Assembly: GCF_008254045.1 (NCBI RefSeq)
Contig: NZ_CP042425.1
Coordinates: forward strand, 4,030,001-4,094,000
DNA: 64,000 nucleotides
DNA from: Limnoglobus roseus
GTDB taxonomy: Bacteria; Planctomycetota; Planctomycetia; Gemmatales; Gemmataceae
Direction of reading: 5' to 3'
The position numbers were made by a program, and so were the translations under genes. Position 1 is the stretch's first letter. Every line of letters begins with the position of its first letter. This document shows positions 43,033 to 52,761 of this stretch, one piece after another. The notes under the pieces are model-generated. The model was given only the letters and a program-made list of their open reading frames with translations, was not told the origin of the DNA and did not search any database.

Positions 43033-44408
43033 TGATCGCCAAGCCCGAACCCGCGTCCGTCCTGATCGTAGACGACGAACCGCTGATCCGCGAAACACTC
43101 GCGGAGTATCTGCAACAACAGAGCTTTCGCGTGGCGACCGCCGAGAACGGCGAGGTCGCGCTGGCGAACGTCCGCAAGCGGGCGTTCGACGTGGTGATCT
43201 GCGACATCAACCTGCCGGGGCTGGACGGCCTGGAAGTGCTCGAACGCCTGTCGCGGAGCAATCCCGAGACGTTCGTCCTGCTCATCACGGCCTACGCGAC
43301 GGTCGATTCCGCGGTCGAGGCGTTCCAGAAGGGGGCGTCCGACTACCTGATGAAGCCGATCCTGCTGCACGAGGTGTCGCAGAAGATTCGCCGGCTGATG
43401 GTGCAGAAGAGCATTTCCCAGGAGAACCAGTGGTTGCGGCGGGAACTGAACCGCCAGACCGACGCGGCCGACATGGTCGTGGGCCGTAGCCCGGCGATGC
43501 AGGCGGCGGTGCAACTCGCCCGCAAGGTCGGGCCGACGCCGTCCACGGTGCTCCTGCTCGGCGAGAGCGGGACGGGCAAGAAACTGATGGCCCGCACCAT
43601 CCACCGGGCCGCACAACCGGCGAAGGGGCCGGAGAAGCGGTTCGTGGCCGTGAACTGTGCCGCGACGCCGGGCGAGCGGTTGGAGAACCAACTCTTCGGC
43701 CACTGCAAGGGGGCTTACGCCGGGGCCGACGCGGACCAAGCGGGGCTGTTCGCGCAGCCGGGCACGGTCTTCCTCGACGAGATCGGCGAACTTTCTCCCG
43801 GCACCCAGGCGAAGCTCTTGCGGGCCATCGAGCAGCACGAGATCCTGCCCATCGGGGCGAACGAACCCGTGCCGACGGCTGCCCGACTCATCGCGGCGAC
43901 GAACAAAGATCTGCAACAGGAAGTGGCGGCCGGCCGGTTCCGCGAGGACTTGCTTTACCGGCTGAACACCGTGACGATCCTGCTGCCGCCGCTGCGGGAG
44001 CGCCGCGAGGACATCCCGGAGTTCGTCGAACACCTCGTCGCGAAGCACGCCGGGGCGATGAGCAAGCGGTTCGCCGGAGCCAACCGCGAGGCAATGGAAC
44101 TGCTCGTGCGGTACCCGTGGAAGGGGAACGTCCGCGAGTTGGACAACGCGATTCAACGGGCGATCATCCTCGGCGACGGCCCGCTGATTCGCCCGACCGA
44201 CCTGTCGCCGGACATCGCCCCGGACCCGGCCGACCCGTCGGCCGTGGACGACCTGAACGCCGCCGCTGCCCGGTTCGAGAAACAGCACATCGAGCGCATC
44301 CTGCGGCAGACGCCGGACAAGCGGGAAGCGGCGAAGCGGCTGGGCATCGGCCTGAGTTCGCTCTACCGCAAGATCGAGCAACTCGGCATCGGCCCCGGCG
44401 AGCGGTAA
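43032..44408 (+). CDS. NtrC-type regulator with altered sigma-54 contact loop
   Basis: 458 aa; ATG 43032 has GAGG 7 nt before it. The receiver has SVLIVDDEPLIRETLAEYLQ and VVICDINLPGLDG (phospho-acceptor). AAA+: Walker A LLGESGTGKKLMA, Walker B VFLDEIGELSPG. The conserved GAFTGA loop reads GAYAGA (HCKGAYAGADADQAGLF), losing the Thr needed for sigma-54 contact in studied members. The C-terminal Fis-type HTH is DKREAAKRLGIGLSSLYRKI. It may still bind DNA and ATP but act without sigma-54, or use a variant contact. Confidence 0.92.
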   Translation: MIAKPEPASVLIVDDEPLIRETLAEYLQQQSFRVATAENGEVALANVRKRAFDVVICDINLPGLDGLEVLERLSRSNPETFVLLITAYATVDSAVEAFQKGASDYLMKPILLHEVSQKIRRLMVQKSISQENQWLRRELNRQTDAADMVVGRSPAMQAAVQLARKVGPTPSTVLLLGESGTGKKLMARTIHRAAQPAKGPEKRFVAVNCAATPGERLENQLFGHCKGAYAGADADQAGLFAQPGTVFLDEIGELSPGTQAKLLRAIEQHEILPIGANEPVPTAARLIAATNKDLQQEVAAGRFREDLLYRLNTVTILLPPLRERREDIPEFVEHLVAKHAGAMSKRFAGANREAMELLVRYPWKGNVRELDNAIQRAIILGDGPLIRPTDLSPDIAPDPADPSAVDDLNAAAARFEKQHIERILRQTPDKREAAKRLGIGLSSLYRKIEQLGIGPGER

Positions 44409-44494
44409 GTTTTCGCTCGTGAGCGGTTGCGTTTTCTTCGCACTTCTGAGAGAATAACCCCACACCCCACCCGACCCTCTTCCGTGGTCTCGTG

Positions 44495-47284
44495 ATGCCG
44501 TTTCGAGCCTCATTCCTTCCCCTGGCCCTGCTTCTGATCATTGTCCCAGGTTCCCGCCTGTCGGCCGACGACCCGAAGGCGGCGGAGTTCTTCGAGCAGA
44601 AGATTCGGCCAGTCTTGGTCGAACACTGCTTGAAGTGCCACTCCGCCGAGGCGGAGAAGAACAACAAGCTCAAGGGTAACCTCTTTCTCGACACCGCGGA
44701 GGGCGTCCAGAAAGGCGGCGAGAGCGGCCCGTCGGTCGTGGCGAAAAAGCCGGCGGAAAGCCTGCTGCTTCAAACGATGCGGTACGAGGGCGACGTGAAG
44801 ATGCCGCCGAAGGGGAAGTTACCCGACGCGGTGCTGGCCGATTTCGAGAAGTGGATCAAACTCGGCGCGCCCGACCCCCGCACCGGCTCGTCTGCCCCGC
44901 GGAAGCAGGTCGGCATGAGTGTCGAGGACGGTCGGAAGTTCTGGGCGTACCTGCCGCCGAAAGCAGTCCCCGGCGACATCGACTCGCTCATCCGGGCGAA
45001 GCTCGACGAGAAGGGGCTGAAGCCCGCGAAGCCGGCCGACCGCGAGACGTTGATCCGCCGGCTGTACTACGACTTGATCGGCCTCCCGCCGACGCCGGAA
45101 GAGGTGGCCGCGTTCGCGAAGGACACGTCGCCCGACGCTGTCGAGAAACTCGTTGACAAACTGTTGGCGTCACCGCGGTTCGGCGAGCGGTGGGGTCGCC
45201 ACTGGCTGGACGTGGCCCGGTACGCCGAGTCGGTCACGCTGCGGGGCATCATCCTGGACGACGCCTGGCGGTACCGCGATTACGTCATCGACTCGTTTAA
45301 CCAGGACGTGCCGTTCGACCGATTCGTTCGCGAGCAGATTGCCGGCGACCTGCTACCCGCGGCCGACTGGAAGGACCGCCGCCGGCAGACGACCGCCACC
45401 GCCTTCCTTGCGCTCGGCAACACGAACCTCGAAGAGCAGGACAAGAAGCAACTGCGCATGGACGTGGTGGACGAGCAACTCGACGTGATTACGAAGGGCT
45501 TCCTCGGCCAGACCGTGACGTGTGCCCGGTGCCACGACCACAAGTTCGACCCGATCCCGACGAAGGATTATTACGCCCTCGCCGGTGTCCTGCGGAACGT
45601 GAAGGCACTGGAGAACGCGAACGTCTCGATGGTAGTCGACGTGGCCCTGCCGGTCGACCCGGCCGACGAGCCGGCGATCCGCAAGACCGAGGCCGCCATT
45701 GCCTCGCTCCAGGCCCGCATCAAGGCCGAGAAAGGGAAGACGCCGACGGCGAAGGCGGGCGGTGGGGTCATCCTCGCGAAAGACGTGCCGGGCATTGTGG
45801 TCGACGACGCGGCCGCCAAGAAGGTCGGCGATTGGACGGCCTCCACGCACTCGAATTTCTACATCGACGCCGGGTACGTTCACGACGCCAACACGGGGAA
45901 GGGTGAAAAGACTCTGACCTTCCAGCCCGACGCATTGCCGCCAGGGAAATACGAGGTCCGTCTGGCGTACTCGCCGGGGACCACGCGGGCCGACAACGTG
46001 CCCGTCACGGTGATGAGCGCCGACGGCGAGAAGGTCGTCACCGTGGACATGAAGAAGAACCCGACCGTCGAAGCCCGCTTCGTGTCGCTCGGCGAGTACC
46101 GCTTCGAGAAGGGCGGCGTCGGGTACGTCATCGTTTCCAACGAGGACACGAAAGGGCACGTCACGGCCGACGCGGTGGTGTTCCTGCCGCTGGAAAAGGC
46201 CGACACGACCGGAACTGGGGCGAAAGTCGAAACCGTCAAGGCGACGACCGGCGGTGAAACGCTCAAGGCGATGGAAGCCGAACTCAAGCGACTGCAGGCG
46301 AGCGGGCCGAAACGGCCGCGGGTGGTTTCGGTGGTGGAAGAGAAGCAGATCGAGGACACGAAGGTTCACATCCGCGGTAACGTCCACAACCTCGGCGAAC
46401 CCGCCCCCCGCGGCGTGTTGCAAGTGGCGACCGTCGGGCCGGCCCCGACTTTCCCGAAGGGCCAGAGTGGCCGCCGGGAACTCGCGGAGTGGATCGCCTC
46501 GCGTGACAACCCACTGACGGCCCGCGTGATCGTCAACCGCACCTGGCAGTGGTTGCTCGGCACGGGCATCGTTCGCTCCACCGATAACTTCGGCACCACC
46601 GGCGAACGGCCCTCGCACCCCGAACTGCTCGACCACCTCGCCACGCGGTTCGTCGCCGACGGGTGGTCGATGAAGAAGCTGATCCGCCAGATCGTCCTCA
46701 GCCGAACTTACCAGCAGGCGAGTACCGGCACGACGGAGGGGGCCGACCCCGACAACCGTCTCTTCGGCCGTGCGAACCGTCGCCGGTTGGAAGCCGAGGC
46801 GATCCGCGATACGATTCTGACCGTGAGCGGCCAACTAACCCTTGATGTCGGCGGGCCGACTTACCCGGCGACGCTCGCGGCCGACTACGGCTACAAGGGC
46901 ATGTCCACCCGCCGCAGCGTGTACTTGCCGATGTTTCGGAATGCCCTGCCGGAACTGCTCGAAGTCTTCGACCTCGCCGATCCCAGCACTGTCACCGGCA
47001 CGCGGAACGTCAGTACCGTGGCCCCGCAGGCACTGTTCCTGATGAACAGCCCGTTCGCCCATGACCAGGCGAAGCACGCAGCCGAGAAACTGTTGGCCGA
47101 GAAGTTGGCCGACGATGAGACGCGACTGGCGCGAGCCTACCGCTTGACGCTCGGCCGCGAGCCGACGGCCGGCGAGCGGGCCGTCGCACTGAAGTACCTG
47201 CAAAGCCGGAGTGCGCCGAAGGAAACGTGGGCGAATCTGTTCCAGGCGTTGTTCGCGTCGGCCGACTTCCGATACGTGAATTGA
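44495..47284 (+). CDS. Planctomycete cytochrome protein (PSCyt1/DUF1549/DUF1553) with golvesin-like insert
   Basis: 929 aa, exported (FRASFLPLALLLIIVPGSRL). PSCyt1 haem motif HCLKCH near residue 45, then DUF1549 (LIRRLYYDLIGLPPTPEEVA, YAESVTLRGIILDDAW, TCARCHDHKFDPIPTKDYY with a second CxxCH). Residues about 420-565 look like a golvesin/xanthan-lyase beta domain (FYIDAGYVHDANTGKGEKTL). The C-terminus is DUF1553 (NPLTARVIVNRTWQWLLGTG, STRRSVYLPMFRN). Such proteins pair with DUF1501 proteins, here at 47590. The substrate is unknown. Confidence 0.92.
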   Translation: MPFRASFLPLALLLIIVPGSRLSADDPKAAEFFEQKIRPVLVEHCLKCHSAEAEKNNKLKGNLFLDTAEGVQKGGESGPSVVAKKPAESLLLQTMRYEGDVKMPPKGKLPDAVLADFEKWIKLGAPDPRTGSSAPRKQVGMSVEDGRKFWAYLPPKAVPGDIDSLIRAKLDEKGLKPAKPADRETLIRRLYYDLIGLPPTPEEVAAFAKDTSPDAVEKLVDKLLASPRFGERWGRHWLDVARYAESVTLRGIILDDAWRYRDYVIDSFNQDVPFDRFVREQIAGDLLPAADWKDRRRQTTATAFLALGNTNLEEQDKKQLRMDVVDEQLDVITKGFLGQTVTCARCHDHKFDPIPTKDYYALAGVLRNVKALENANVSMVVDVALPVDPADEPAIRKTEAAIASLQARIKAEKGKTPTAKAGGGVILAKDVPGIVVDDAAAKKVGDWTASTHSNFYIDAGYVHDANTGKGEKTLTFQPDALPPGKYEVRLAYSPGTTRADNVPVTVMSADGEKVVTVDMKKNPTVEARFVSLGEYRFEKGGVGYVIVSNEDTKGHVTADAVVFLPLEKADTTGTGAKVETVKATTGGETLKAMEAELKRLQASGPKRPRVVSVVEEKQIEDTKVHIRGNVHNLGEPAPRGVLQVATVGPAPTFPKGQSGRRELAEWIASRDNPLTARVIVNRTWQWLLGTGIVRSTDNFGTTGERPSHPELLDHLATRFVADGWSMKKLIRQIVLSRTYQQASTGTTEGADPDNRLFGRANRRRLEAEAIRDTILTVSGQLTLDVGGPTYPATLAADYGYKGMSTRRSVYLPMFRNALPELLEVFDLADPSTVTGTRNVSTVAPQALFLMNSPFAHDQAKHAAEKLLAEKLADDETRLARAYRLTLGREPTAGERAVALKYLQSRSAPKETWANLFQALFASADFRYVN

Positions 47285-47303
47285 TTCGAGCTAAAGAGAT
47301 TCG

Positions 47304-47576
47304 ATGCGATTCATCGCCCTCGTTCCTAACCCGACAAACGAGATTCGCCGAGTTATGGTCTACCCGGCGAGTGACGGCACGTACCTCTTCCTCTTCCGAA
47401 TGACTGAAGACGGACCATCGTTTGCCGATCATTGGTTCGATTCTTCGGCCGAAGCAATTACGTCGGCCGAAGAATCCTTCGGCATTCAGGCGTGTGATTG
47501 GCAAATGATATCAAGCCCGTTGCCGGGTTGCCCAGATGATCGCGTTACCCCAACAACTAACGCGGTTACTGAATAA
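47304..47576 (+). CDS. Small hypothetical protein
   Basis: 90 aa, MRFIALVPNPTNEIRRVMVY onward. A beta-rich first half (YLFLFRMTEDGPSFADHWFD) is followed by a helix (AEAITSAEESFGI). It lies between the DUF1549 and DUF1501 genes, 19 nt after the first and ending before the second starts. No motif is recognised. Confidence 0.6.
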   Translation: MRFIALVPNPTNEIRRVMVYPASDGTYLFLFRMTEDGPSFADHWFDSSAEAITSAEESFGIQACDWQMISSPLPGCPDDRVTPTTNAVTE

Positions 47577-47589
47577 GAAAGGATCTCCC

Positions 47590-48987
47590 GTGCATCTCCC
47601 CATCTCCCGCCGTGATTGGTTGACCCGCACCGGCTGTGGCTTCGGTGCGCTCGCCCTTGCCGGACTTTCGACGGCCGAGGCCGCAACCGCGAACCCGCTG
47701 GCTGCCAAAGTGTCGCACTTCCCCGCGAAGGCGAAGCGGGTGATCTTCTTGTTCATGCAGGGCGGTGTGAGCCACGTCGATTCCTACGACTACAAGCCGC
47801 GGCTGACGAAGGACGACGGCAAGTTGCTGGCCTTCGACGACGCCCGCGTGATCGCCAACACCGGCAACAAGGGGTCGTCGCAGCGGGTTATGAAGCCGCT
47901 CTGGAAGTTTGCCCAGCACGGCCAATCGGGGCGGTGGGCGTCCGACCTGTTCCCGACTGTGAACGACCACCTCGATAAACTCACGTTCCTGCACTCGCTG
48001 CACACGGAAGGCGTCGCTCACGGTCCGGCTACGCTGTTCCTGCACTGCGGCTCGACGAACTTCGTCCGGCCGAGCATGGGATCGTGGGCGCTCTACGGCC
48101 TCGGCAGCGAGAATGAAAATCTGCCCGGCTTCGTGTCGATCGCCCCGTCGAGCGGCAACGGCGGTGCCCGCAATTACGGCACCGCTTTCCTGCCGGCCGT
48201 CTACCAGGGCACGCCGCTCGGCAAGGCTGGTGGGCCGGCGTCCGAGGTAGTCGTGCGGAACGTCCGCGGCGAGGGGGCGCCGTTCGAATTGCTCCGTGAA
48301 CTGCACGCCGAGCAACTGAAGCGGACGCCGGGCGACGCCGAACTGGAGGCCGTGGCGAACTCCTACGAACTCGCCGCCCGGATGCAGGCGAACGCCCCCG
48401 ACGTGTTGGACCTGACCAAAGAGACGAAGGAGACGCTCGCCCTCTACGGCATCGGCGACAAGGCGACCGACACGTTCGGCCGCGAGTGCCTGATGGCCCG
48501 CCGGCTGTGCGAGAGCGGCGTGCGGTTCGTGCAAGTGACCTACGGTGACAACACCGCGAACCCGGCCTGGGACCAGCACTCGAACCTGCCGAAACACGGC
48601 GACCACGCCCACGCGGTGGACAAGCCGATCAGCGGCCTGCTCGCCGACCTGGACCGGCGCGGGCTTCTGAAGGACACGATCGTCTGGTGGGGCGGCGAGT
48701 TCGGCCGCACACCGTACGCCGAGAAGAACGGCACCGGCCGCGACCACAACCCCGGCGGCTTCACCGTCTGGCTGGCCGGCGGCGGCTTCAAGCCCGGTTT
48801 CGCGTTCGGCGCGACCGACGAATTCGGCCACCTCGCGGTGCAGGACAAGGTCCACATGCACGACCTGCACGCGACGATCCTTCACCAACTTGGCCTCGAC
48901 CACGAGAAACTCACGTTCCGCTACGCCGGCCGCAACTTCCGCCTGACGGACGTCCACGGCCGGGTGGTGAAAGAGATGCTCGCCTGA
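47590..48987 (+). CDS. DUF1501 protein (Tat-exported sulfatase-like)
   Basis: 465 aa. I chose GTG 47590 because the protein then opens with VHLPISRRDWLTRTGCGFGA, a twin-arginine signal; the open frame extends 18 codons further. Core motifs: IFLFMQGGVSHVDSYDYKP, VGRTPYAEKNGTGRDHNPGG-type ending (GEFGRTPYAEKNGTGRDHN) and DLHATILHQLGLDHEKLT. The fold is alkaline-phosphatase/sulfatase-like. In planctomycetes it is the standard neighbour of DUF1549/DUF1553 cytochrome proteins. Confidence 0.92.
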   Translation: MHLPISRRDWLTRTGCGFGALALAGLSTAEAATANPLAAKVSHFPAKAKRVIFLFMQGGVSHVDSYDYKPRLTKDDGKLLAFDDARVIANTGNKGSSQRVMKPLWKFAQHGQSGRWASDLFPTVNDHLDKLTFLHSLHTEGVAHGPATLFLHCGSTNFVRPSMGSWALYGLGSENENLPGFVSIAPSSGNGGARNYGTAFLPAVYQGTPLGKAGGPASEVVVRNVRGEGAPFELLRELHAEQLKRTPGDAELEAVANSYELAARMQANAPDVLDLTKETKETLALYGIGDKATDTFGRECLMARRLCESGVRFVQVTYGDNTANPAWDQHSNLPKHGDHAHAVDKPISGLLADLDRRGLLKDTIVWWGGEFGRTPYAEKNGTGRDHNPGGFTVWLAGGGFKPGFAFGATDEFGHLAVQDKVHMHDLHATILHQLGLDHEKLTFRYAGRNFRLTDVHGRVVKEMLA

Positions 48988-49082
48988 CCGCCGCGAGAAA
49001 GAAATCGGGCGGCGTCCTGTAGTCTCTACCAACCGGGGGCGATCGCCCCCGGTCGCGTACCCGCCCCACCACGAGAGAGCGT

Positions 49083-50147
49083 ATGCCGACCGCCAAAGCG
49101 TTCAGCGCGAGCAATGCCACGTCCCCACTGGCCGCGGCCAGCATTCCTCGCCGCGAGGTCGGGCCGACGGACGTGGCCTTCGAGATTCAATACTGCGGCG
49201 TCTGCCACTCCGACCTACACACGGCCCGCAACGAGTGGGCCGCGTGGCCGACTGTTTACCCGTGCGTGCCGGGGCACGAGATCGTCGGGAAGGTCACGGC
49301 GGTCGGGGCGAAGGTTTCGAAGTACAAGATCGGCGACCGGGTCGCGGTCGGGTGCATGGTCGATTCTTGTGGCGCGTGTGCGGGCTGCCGAGAAGGGCTG
49401 GAACAGTACTGCGACGCCGGCAAGACGGTGTTCACGTACAACTCGGCCGACCCGCACGGGACCGCCCCCGTCACCTACGGCGGCTACTCCGACCGGATCG
49501 TGGTCGACGAGAAGTTCGTCCTCCGCGTGCCGGAAAACCTCGACTTGGCCGGAGTCGCGCCGCTCTTGTGCGCGGGTATCACGCTGTACTCGCCGCTCAA
49601 ACACTGGGGGGCGGGGCCGGGCAAGAAGGTCGGCATCGTCGGCCTCGGCGGGCTTGGGCACATGGGCGTGAAGTTCGCCCACGCTTTCGGGGCGGAAACG
49701 GTTCTCTTCACCACGTCACCCTCGAAGGTCGCGGACGGTAAGCGGCTCGGAGCCGACCAGGTCGTGGTGTCGAAGGACGCGGACCAGATGAAGCAGCACG
49801 AGCGGTCGTTCGACCTGATCGTGAACACGGTGGCCGTCTCGCACAATCTCGATCCGTTCCTCTCACTGCTGAAGCGGGACGGCACCTTGGTCCTCGTCGG
49901 TGCGCCCGAACACCCGCATCCGTCCCCGGCCGTCTTCCAACTCCTGTTCGCCCGCCGGTCGCTGGCCGGGTCGGGCATCGGCGGCATCCCGGAAACGCAG
50001 GAAATGCTCGACTACTGTTCGGAGAAGGGGATCGTCTCGGACATCGAACTCATCCCCATCCAGCAGATCAACGAGGCCTACACGCGGATGGCCAAAGGCG
50101 ATGTCAAGTACCGCTTCGTGATCGACATGAAGACGCTGAACAGTTGA
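49083..50147 (+). CDS. Zinc-dependent NAD(P)-alcohol dehydrogenase (YahK/CAD type)
   Basis: 354 aa. Catalytic zinc ligands are in YCGVCHSDLH and PGHEIVG, structural zinc in DSCGACAGCREGLEQYC, and the Rossmann motif is GIVGLGGLGHMGVKFA. It reduces aldehydes to alcohols, usually with NADPH. It stands alone between the cytochrome clusters, and a hairpin (50174-50207) follows. Confidence 0.93.
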   Translation: MPTAKAFSASNATSPLAAASIPRREVGPTDVAFEIQYCGVCHSDLHTARNEWAAWPTVYPCVPGHEIVGKVTAVGAKVSKYKIGDRVAVGCMVDSCGACAGCREGLEQYCDAGKTVFTYNSADPHGTAPVTYGGYSDRIVVDEKFVLRVPENLDLAGVAPLLCAGITLYSPLKHWGAGPGKKVGIVGLGGLGHMGVKFAHAFGAETVLFTTSPSKVADGKRLGADQVVVSKDADQMKQHERSFDLIVNTVAVSHNLDPFLSLLKRDGTLVLVGAPEHPHPSPAVFQLLFARRSLAGSGIGGIPETQEMLDYCSEKGIVSDIELIPIQQINEAYTRMAKGDVKYRFVIDMKTLNS

Positions 50148-50173
50148 TTTCGAACTCCGCGATCGGGGTAAAC

Positions 50174-50207
50174 GAAGTGGGCCGGCACAATCGTGCCGGC
50201 CCGCTTC
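50174..50207. terminator. Bidirectional hairpin terminator
   Basis: GAAGTGGGCCGGCAC (50174-50188), loop AATC, GTGCCGGCCCGCTTC (50193-50207), one G-T pair. It lies between convergent genes (alcohol dehydrogenase and DUF1549 protein). CATTTACT follows on the plus strand. Confidence 0.75.
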
Positions 50208-50226
50208 ATTTACTGATCGCTACCCG

Positions 50227-52176
50227 TTAGTGGTTCAGCATGAACTCGTTCGTGTTGAGCAACGCCCAGAACAAGTCCTGGTAGAAGCTCGCGTCGTTCG
50301 GGCCCGTCCCGGGGACCATCCGCGGGCCGGACGGGATGACCGTCTGAGGCGGGTTCTTGCCCTTCGGCTTGTCGGCGGGCTTGGTACCCTTCGGAGCTTC
50401 CACGGGCTTCGCCGGGGCGGTCGAGGCGGTCTTGGCGTCCCCCTTCGGGGCTTCGCCCGCGATCACGGCGCCCTTCTCCATGATGCCCTTGATCTTGGTC
50501 AATTCCGCGGTCGTCGGGTGGCGGGTCAAGGTCGAGAGGAACAGTTCGTCGATCACCACCGAGGCGTTGACCGCCGACCCGCTCTTGGTGTGCTTGGCGA
50601 TGACCCGCAGGACCGGGTTCGTTGCCGTCTTGCGGCCGACCTCGTCGTTCAGTTCCTTGCCGTTCATCATCAGCAGGGCTTGCACGACGGTGCCGTTGAA
50701 GGTCATCTCATTCCCCTCGTCGTCGCCGAAGTTGCGGACGAGTTTCGACATCCACAGTTCGCGCTGCTTCTTGCGGGCGTCGGCGTCGGAATACAGTTCC
50801 GACTTCGTCGCCGTCATGATCGTCTCGAACAGCACTTCCGGCGACAGGGCTTTCAGCGGCATCCGCGCGAAGTACGGCTCGAACTTCGGATCGATGTAGT
50901 CCTTGTTCGCGACGTGGCTGAGGCCGTAAGCGTCGCTGCAACAGATCCAGAACAAGAGCTTCTTGATGTCATACTTGGCGTAGTTATTGAAGTCCGCTCC
51001 GAGTTCGGTCAGCATCTCCGGGTGGACCACTTCGTTGTGCGAGCCGAAGTCATCGATGCTTGCGTCCTTGTTCAGCCCGCGGCCGAACAGGTGGCCCCAA
51101 ACGCGGTTCACGAACGCCTTCGAGAAGTTGTCGTGCTTCAGCACGTAGTCCGACAGGGCGTCGCGACGGCTTTTCGCGGCGGTGGCGATCACCTTGCTAC
51201 TTTCTTCGCCCGCCTCGGCCTTCGAGAGGTCCTTGAGGAAGTTCGGCTTCGTGGCCATCAACTTGCCGTCGCGGCGCTCGTAGAAGATGATCGACTGCGC
51301 GTTGTACTTCGACTCGTCGGTCAGCGCCACTTGCACCGGGTTGGCCATCATTTGGCGGTCGGCGTTGGTCGTCGGGGTCTTGTCACGGACGGTCTGACGG
51401 AAGAAGGCGTTCACGCCCCAGAAGTCGGCCTGAATCCACTCTTTGTTGAACGGGTGGTCGTGGCACTGCGTGCAATTCGTTTGGATGCCGAGGAACAGGC
51501 GGGTGACGCGCGACGTGATCGGCACGGCGTCGAACCGTCCGGTTTCGCTCTGCTTCTCGGCGGGCGTCGGCTCGCCGAGGTGGTGGATGATGAAGTTGAC
51601 GGCCCCGTTCTCGTTCGTCTTGCCGGACGCGGTGAGGAGCTTCGAGACGAGTTGGTCGTAGGGGGTAACGTTGGCTTCCAGGTTCGCCCCGAGTTCTTGT
51701 TCCAGCCAGACGCGCATTTGGTCGCGGTAGAGCGGGTGGCCGGTGCGGGTCAGCAGCCAGACGGTCCAGATGTTCGCCCAGTGCTCGGCGAATTCGTCGG
51801 TGTACGAGAAGCTGAGTTCTTTCTTGCCGTCGAGCTTCACGGGGTTCCCGTTCATCTTCGGCTTGTACTCTTTGGTGTACAACAGGCGGTTGATGAGGCG
51901 GGGCCGCTTGTTCGCCGCGTGGTCCTGGTCGAAGTCGACGGCTTCCTCGTAGGTCGGAATGCGGCCGATCAGGTCGATGAACGCGCGTCGCATGAACTCG
52001 AGGTCGCTCGCCTTGTCGGCGGGTTTTTTGATCCCCGCCTTGGTCCAGTCTGCGGCGATGTGCTTGTTAATCGCCTCGGTTTGCTGGGCGACGACGACGT
52101 TTTCGGCGGCAGACCCGCGGGCGGCGAAGGCCATGCCCAGGCCGAGTGCGAAGAGGCCGATGGCAAGTCGGTACAT
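50227..52176 (-). CDS. Exported DUF1549/DUF1553 protein
   Basis: 649 aa from ATG 52176 (MYRLAIGLFALGLGMAFAAR, Sec signal), with AGAGGG just upstream; the frame is open 31 codons further. DUF1549: FMRRAFIDLIGRIPTYEEAV and IQTNCTQCHDHPFNKEW with one CxxCH. DUF1553: FVNRVWGHLFGRGLNKDASI and VVQALLMMNGKELND. Before the end there is a Pro/Ala/Lys-rich linker (APAKPVEAPKGTKPADKPKG). No PSCyt1 domain. Unlike its relatives here, it has no DUF1501 neighbour. Confidence 0.9.
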   Translation of the reverse strand: MYRLAIGLFALGLGMAFAARGSAAENVVVAQQTEAINKHIAADWTKAGIKKPADKASDLEFMRRAFIDLIGRIPTYEEAVDFDQDHAANKRPRLINRLLYTKEYKPKMNGNPVKLDGKKELSFSYTDEFAEHWANIWTVWLLTRTGHPLYRDQMRVWLEQELGANLEANVTPYDQLVSKLLTASGKTNENGAVNFIIHHLGEPTPAEKQSETGRFDAVPITSRVTRLFLGIQTNCTQCHDHPFNKEWIQADFWGVNAFFRQTVRDKTPTTNADRQMMANPVQVALTDESKYNAQSIIFYERRDGKLMATKPNFLKDLSKAEAGEESSKVIATAAKSRRDALSDYVLKHDNFSKAFVNRVWGHLFGRGLNKDASIDDFGSHNEVVHPEMLTELGADFNNYAKYDIKKLLFWICCSDAYGLSHVANKDYIDPKFEPYFARMPLKALSPEVLFETIMTATKSELYSDADARKKQRELWMSKLVRNFGDDEGNEMTFNGTVVQALLMMNGKELNDEVGRKTATNPVLRVIAKHTKSGSAVNASVVIDELFLSTLTRHPTTAELTKIKGIMEKGAVIAGEAPKGDAKTASTAPAKPVEAPKGTKPADKPKGKNPPQTVIPSGPRMVPGTGPNDASFYQDLFWALLNTNEFMLNH

Positions 52177-52380
52177 CCGAAACCCTCTAGAGAGGAGTGA
52201 GCGAACGGCATCGACCCGGACTCGGTGCGACCCGTACAGTAGGTGTAGTCTAAACCACCGGGAAAGCACCGGTCCAGTGAAACAACCGTGGAATTACCTA
52301 GTGGACTTAACACTAGGACGCCCCGGGCGGTTCCGAAGTTCCCGAACCCGATTTCCCCTAACTGACCCGGGACCGAAAAG

Positions 52381-52761
52381 ATGCGGCTCGACCTGAAGAC
52401 AATCGCCGCCCGGATGCGAACGGCCGAGACCGAGCAGTTGATGGACCGCGTTACCGTGTTCCGCGAAGAGATGGAACCGGCCGCGGTGGACCTGATCGAA
52501 GGCGAATTGGCCCGTCGTGGCGTGACGGACGAACAGTTGGTCCATCATCTCCGCGTGCGGATCGAGCGGGCCGTTCTGCGGGACGACGGAACTGTCGTGC
52601 GGTGCAACTTTTGCGAACGCCCGGCCGTCGTGCAGGCCCGCGGCTGGTTCCGCATCTTTCGGTTTGTGCCGCTCTACCCGCGCTTGTTCTCGTACTGCGT
52701 CGTCCACGAGCGGAAGCCGAAGACCCCGCTCGGGATACCGACCGAAGACGCCTACGAGTAG
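52381..52761 (+). CDS. Hypothetical protein with CxxC
   Basis: 126 aa. Helical N-terminus (TIAARMRTAETEQLMDRVTV, EPAAVDLIEGELARRGV), then RCNFCERPAVVQARGWFRIF and a C-terminal SYCVVH. CNFC with the later C and H could bind one zinc. No signal peptide. Its end overlaps the convergent acetyltransferase by 10 bp. Confidence 0.7.
   Translation: MRLDLKTIAARMRTAETEQLMDRVTVFREEMEPAAVDLIEGELARRGVTDEQLVHHLRVRIERAVLRDDGTVVRCNFCERPAVVQARGWFRIFRFVPLYPRLFSYCVVHERKPKTPLGIPTEDAYE

Noticed and set aside
50230..52200. 656-aa rightward open frame
   Set aside because: Antisense shadow of the DUF1549 protein, which has signal peptide and CxxCH motifs.
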